NCBI GenBank assembly: GCA_903831635.1
Contig: CAIKYN010000255.1
Location: 1 to 5,534, forward strand
Source of the DNA: an uncultured Spartobacteria bacterium
GTDB lineage: Bacteria > Verrucomicrobiota > Verrucomicrobiia > Chthoniobacterales > UBA6821
Length of the DNA: 5,534 nt
Direction: 5' to 3'
Position 1 is the stretch's first letter, and each line of letters begins with the position of its first letter. Both the position numbers and the translations under genes were made by a program. The notes below the pieces were generated by a model. That model was not told the origin of the DNA and ran no database searches. It saw only the letters and a list, made by a program, of their open reading frames with translations. Below, piece after piece: positions 4,447-5,534 of this stretch.

Positions 4447-5534
4447 ATGAAGTCATGGCTATTCCTTCTGAGGGATCTACCGGCTAAGTTGGAGAGAGGG
4501 ATACTCGTCCTGATTTTGCTTCTCTTGGCCTCTCCCCATGTGGACGCCAGTGACGCGGATGCGGGGTCCTACCCCCTGACGTTGAGCAGGATCTTTCCAG
4601 ACTCCACGCTGCTCAATGCGAATTACTCCTCGATGTACGGGGCAACCTCCTATCTTCTCTCGGATGCGGCGCTTACTGATCTGGACCGTCAACTCATCAA
4701 GCAGAAGCAGGAGCTGAGAGAGAAACTCGGAGTGACCCCTTTTGTTTATTATTGGGGGGATTATCTTGGCAACCCTGTCGGAGGTGGGGAGCAGGGGTCT
4801 ACCTGGGCCCAACTTCTCGTGTTCGGCGTCAGTTTGCATAGCGACAACTATGGATGGAAGGGGGGATCGCTGGTGGCTTCCTTCTCGGATTCGGCAGGAA
4901 ACAATCTTGGCACGGGTATTGGCAACATTCTCACTCCGGCCCAAGCCCTCTCGTTCACGACATTCGCTTCCAATGCGCTCTACTACCGACAGCTCCTTTT
5001 TGATGACAAATGGGAATTTCGACTGGGACGATTCAGCGGTGCCAGTGTTTTTGCTTCATTGCCGGCGATGGGAAGTCTTCCTGTCAGCGGGGCTGTCAAT
5101 GGGACACCTACCTCCCTTTTCACGAACCTCAGCGGTTGGCATTCCAACGGGAAACCCTCTTGGGCAGCTTACTCCAAAGTTCAAACCACGGATGATACCT
5201 TCTGGAAAGCGGCGATCCTGGAAGTCAATCCACAGGCCAATAATCCTGCCTTTCATGGTTTTGACATGGGCTTCGGACCAAATTGCGGCTCCCTTTATCT
5301 CACAGAATTTGATTGGACACCCGACTTCGGGAAAACTGGAAAGGGACAGGATGCGGTGTATCCGGGCGTTTATATGGCCGGGGCCTATTACCAAAACTAT
5401 GCACAGCCTAAGCTTGTCGGTGGCTACGAGTGGCAGTCTTACGGGTTCTACCTTCAGGGACAGCAGATCATCTGGAGGGAGTCGCAGGTGCCCTCCTCCA
5501 AGAACGTGAGTCTGTGGGGTGGCGTCACCTATTC
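4447..5534 (+). CDS. OprB-family carbohydrate-selective porin, 3' end outside window
   Basis: An open frame from ATG 4447 runs to the right edge without a stop, giving 362 residues; OprB porins are usually about 400-450, so the C-terminal strands are missing. The N-terminus MKSWLFLLRDLPAKLERG is followed by a hydrophobic core (about 19-29) and a probable signal-peptidase site after HVDA (34). A helical segment (about 74-95) precedes LGVTPFVYYWGDYLGNPVGG at 95-113, typical of OprB. Later come LYYRQLLFDDKWEFRLGRFS at 178-197 and the SGAVNGTPTSLF segment at 214-225, which match the OprB LRLGRF and NGxPxSLF regions; alternating aromatic and polar residues suggest beta strands. OprB proteins let sugars cross the outer membrane, but some members carry other solutes, so the substrate is not certain. 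It lies 87 nt after the MFS gene, which could carry the same solute across the inner membrane. No Shine-Dalgarno precedes the start. Confidence 0.88.
   Translation, partial: MKSWLFLLRDLPAKLERGILVLILLLLASPHVDASDADAGSYPLTLSRIFPDSTLLNANYSSMYGATSYLLSDAALTDLDRQLIKQKQELREKLGVTPFVYYWGDYLGNPVGGGEQGSTWAQLLVFGVSLHSDNYGWKGGSLVASFSDSAGNNLGTGIGNILTPAQALSFTTFASNALYYRQLLFDDKWEFRLGRFSGASVFASLPAMGSLPVSGAVNGTPTSLFTNLSGWHSNGKPSWAAYSKVQTTDDTFWKAAILEVNPQANNPAFHGFDMGFGPNCGSLYLTEFDWTPDFGKTGKGQDAVYPGVYMAGAYYQNYAQPKLVGGYEWQSYGFYLQGQQIIWRESQVPSSKNVSLWGGVTY

Noticed and set aside
4742..5509. Long plus-strand open frame of 255 codons.
   Set aside because: It overlaps the OprB porin frame, which starts at 4447 and has clear family motifs and a signal peptide; the 4742 frame has low-complexity, Arg/Ser-rich content and no recognisable motifs.

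Overview
The window reads as ordinary chromosomal DNA from a Gram-negative (diderm) bacterium. It encodes an outer-membrane porin of the OprB type and a lipoprotein-type sulfate-binding protein. None of the six gene starts has a convincing Shine-Dalgarno sequence. Moderate-to-high GC coding DNA, SD-poor starts and an OprB porin would suit Verrucomicrobiota or a neighbouring phylum, but that placement is an inference and not proven by anything here.

Left part, minus strand (2704 down to 1): a sulfate-uptake operon read right to left. The order is an Rrf2-family regulator with three cysteines (2240-2704), a sulfate-binding lipoprotein of the Sbp family (1079-2125), an M14-type zinc carboxypeptidase/aspartoacylase-like enzyme (241-1053) and the first 74 codons of the sulfate permease cysT/cysU (1-224, running off the left edge). 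The gaps are 25 and 16 nt between the last three genes, and about 114 nt between regulator and sbp. The most unusual point of the layout is the cytoplasmic metallo-hydrolase sitting between the binding protein and its permease.

Centre (2705-2958): a 254-bp divergent intergenic region, AT-rich and full of dyads. It holds a 23-bp inverted repeat touching the regulator start, a 26-bp inverted repeat over a candidate -35, a perfect 12-bp inverted repeat with arms 51 nt apart, and a candidate promoter just ahead of the plus-strand gene.

Right part, plus strand: a complete 12-helix MFS transporter of unknown substrate (2959-4359), then, 87 nt on, an OprB-family porin (4447 to the right edge, 362 codons visible, no stop reached). 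These two may form an outer-membrane/inner-membrane uptake pair, but the sequence does not show the substrate.

Functional reading: Rrf2 probably senses sulfur, cysteine or Fe-S status and controls sulfate import through the shared intergenic region. Whether the divergent MFS gene is under the same control is open. No RNA genes, CRISPR arrays, insertion sequences or phage genes were seen.
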